NCBI GenBank assembly: GCA_003501665.1
Contig: DNOQ01000553.1
Coordinates: 869-6,129 of the forward strand
Length of the DNA: 5,261 nucleotides
Direction of reading: 5' to 3'
Source of the DNA: Bacteroidales bacterium
GTDB lineage: Bacteria; Bacteroidota; Bacteroidia; Bacteroidales; VadinHA17
The notes below the pieces were generated by a model that was given only the letters and a program-made list of their open reading frames with translations, did no database searches and was not told where the DNA came from. Every line of letters starts with the position of its first letter. Position 1 is the first letter of the stretch. Below are positions 4,911 to 5,261 of the stretch, piece after piece. The translations under genes were made by a program, and so were the position numbers.

Positions 4911-5261
4911 TTATCTCAACGGCTTAATTGTCACTGTAAAATCGAATCTCTGTGGCATAACCTGGTATTCCGGAAATACCGACAATGCAGTACAACCTAC
5001 TCCGCTTGTTGCATAATCAAAATTGAAAGTTATACCGTCAAACGGCTGAAGCTGGTATGTATAAACCGCTTTCGTCAGATTATCTGTGGAATATGGCTGT
5101 GCACTGAAATTGAATAACCTGTTCCCCGAGAACTCCAGTCCAATGCCGTTGCTGTCAGTCATCCTTACCCATCTGTTTTCTGTCCTCAGACCATAATCCT
5201 GAGGTATCAGGTAAGGTTCATACATTCCGTCAACAGTTGATCTGTAAACACCAACCTTATA
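4911..5261 (-). CDS. C-terminal end of a GH2 beta-galactosidase (5' end outside the window)
   Basis: The frame is open from the right edge (YKVGVYRSTVDG, then MYEPYLIPQD) to a TAA at 4911-4913, so 116 residues of a longer protein are visible. The internal Met at 5225 is not the start. The pattern YxxPQDYGLRTENRWVRMT, then NFSAQPYSTDNLTKA, then GVGCTALSVFPEYQV matches the C-terminal beta-sandwich (Bgal_small_N/domain 5) of LacZ-type glycoside hydrolase family 2 enzymes. In those, PQExGxxxDxRW and SxYxxxxL are conserved landmarks. The catalytic glutamates and any signal peptide lie off the window. The enzyme would hydrolyse terminal beta-galactosides, probably in the periplasm as for most Bacteroidota GH2 proteins, but other GH2 specificities cannot be excluded. 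It lies upstream of nagB and kdgK on the same strand, suggesting a shared glycan-use locus. Confidence 0.88.
   Translation of the reverse strand, partial: YKVGVYRSTVDGMYEPYLIPQDYGLRTENRWVRMTDSNGIGLEFSGNRLFNFSAQPYSTDNLTKAVYTYQLQPFDGITFNFDYATSGVGCTALSVFPEYQVMPQRFDFTVTIKPLR

Noticed and set aside
4542..5016. Plus-strand frames across the nagB start and the repeat-rich gap (4542-4787, 4834-5016)
   Set aside because: They run antisense to NagB and GH2 and through repeats. The translations show no domain pattern.

Overview
The window looks like a fragment of a Bacteroidota chromosome, probably a glycan-degrading member of the Bacteroidales/Marinilabiliales type. This rests on the protein families (a serine-type S1 sulfatase, a Bacteroidota-style 2-keto-3-deoxygluconate kinase, a short outer-membrane beta-barrel and a GH2 beta-galactosidase). 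It also fits the absence of Shine-Dalgarno sequences in front of the main genes and the presence of TAnnTTTG-type -7 boxes. No taxonomic marker gene is present, so this is inference.

Left part (1-1142), visibly AT-rich. A minus-strand gene for a small secreted beta-barrel protein is open from 710 to 228. The same reading frame continues past the TAA at 228-230 for 52 more sense codons to a second TAA at 69-71, and that tail has beta-barrel character. The gene therefore appears broken by a single in-frame nonsense codon. A possible next minus-strand gene starts at position 18 and leaves the window. Then comes about 430 bases without a convincing gene, holding two back-to-back -7-like boxes (844-861), a small hairpin and two short antisense frames that may be gene remnants.

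Middle (1143-2839). One plus-strand gene encodes an exported sulfatase of the iduronate-2-sulfatase-like type with a serine in the catalytic motif. It converges on the minus-strand kdgK across a 200-base spacer with an AT-rich hairpin and a long-range inverted repeat.

Right part (2840-5261). Three minus-strand genes read right to left: the C-terminal end of a GH2 beta-galactosidase (cut by the window edge), a NagB-type glucosamine-6-phosphate deaminase/isomerase, and a KDG kinase. The two gaps between them (211 and 96 bases) hold unrelated short tandem repeats with 8-base and 7-base periods, and the larger gap also holds a GC-rich palindromic block next to the GH2 stop codon.

Together the genes suggest breakdown of a sulfated, amino-sugar- and/or uronate-containing glycan. 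The sulfatase and beta-galactosidase would act outside the cytoplasm, and NagB and KdgK would feed the amino sugar and the 3-deoxy-keto acid into central metabolism. Glycosaminoglycans (heparan or chondroitin sulfate) fit best; keratan sulfate/mucin or algal sulfated galactans are alternatives. No SusC/SusD pair, lyase or sulfatase-maturating enzyme is in view. I see no clearly novel system; the most notable observations are the broken barrel gene, the repeat-filled gaps and the variant NagB active site.
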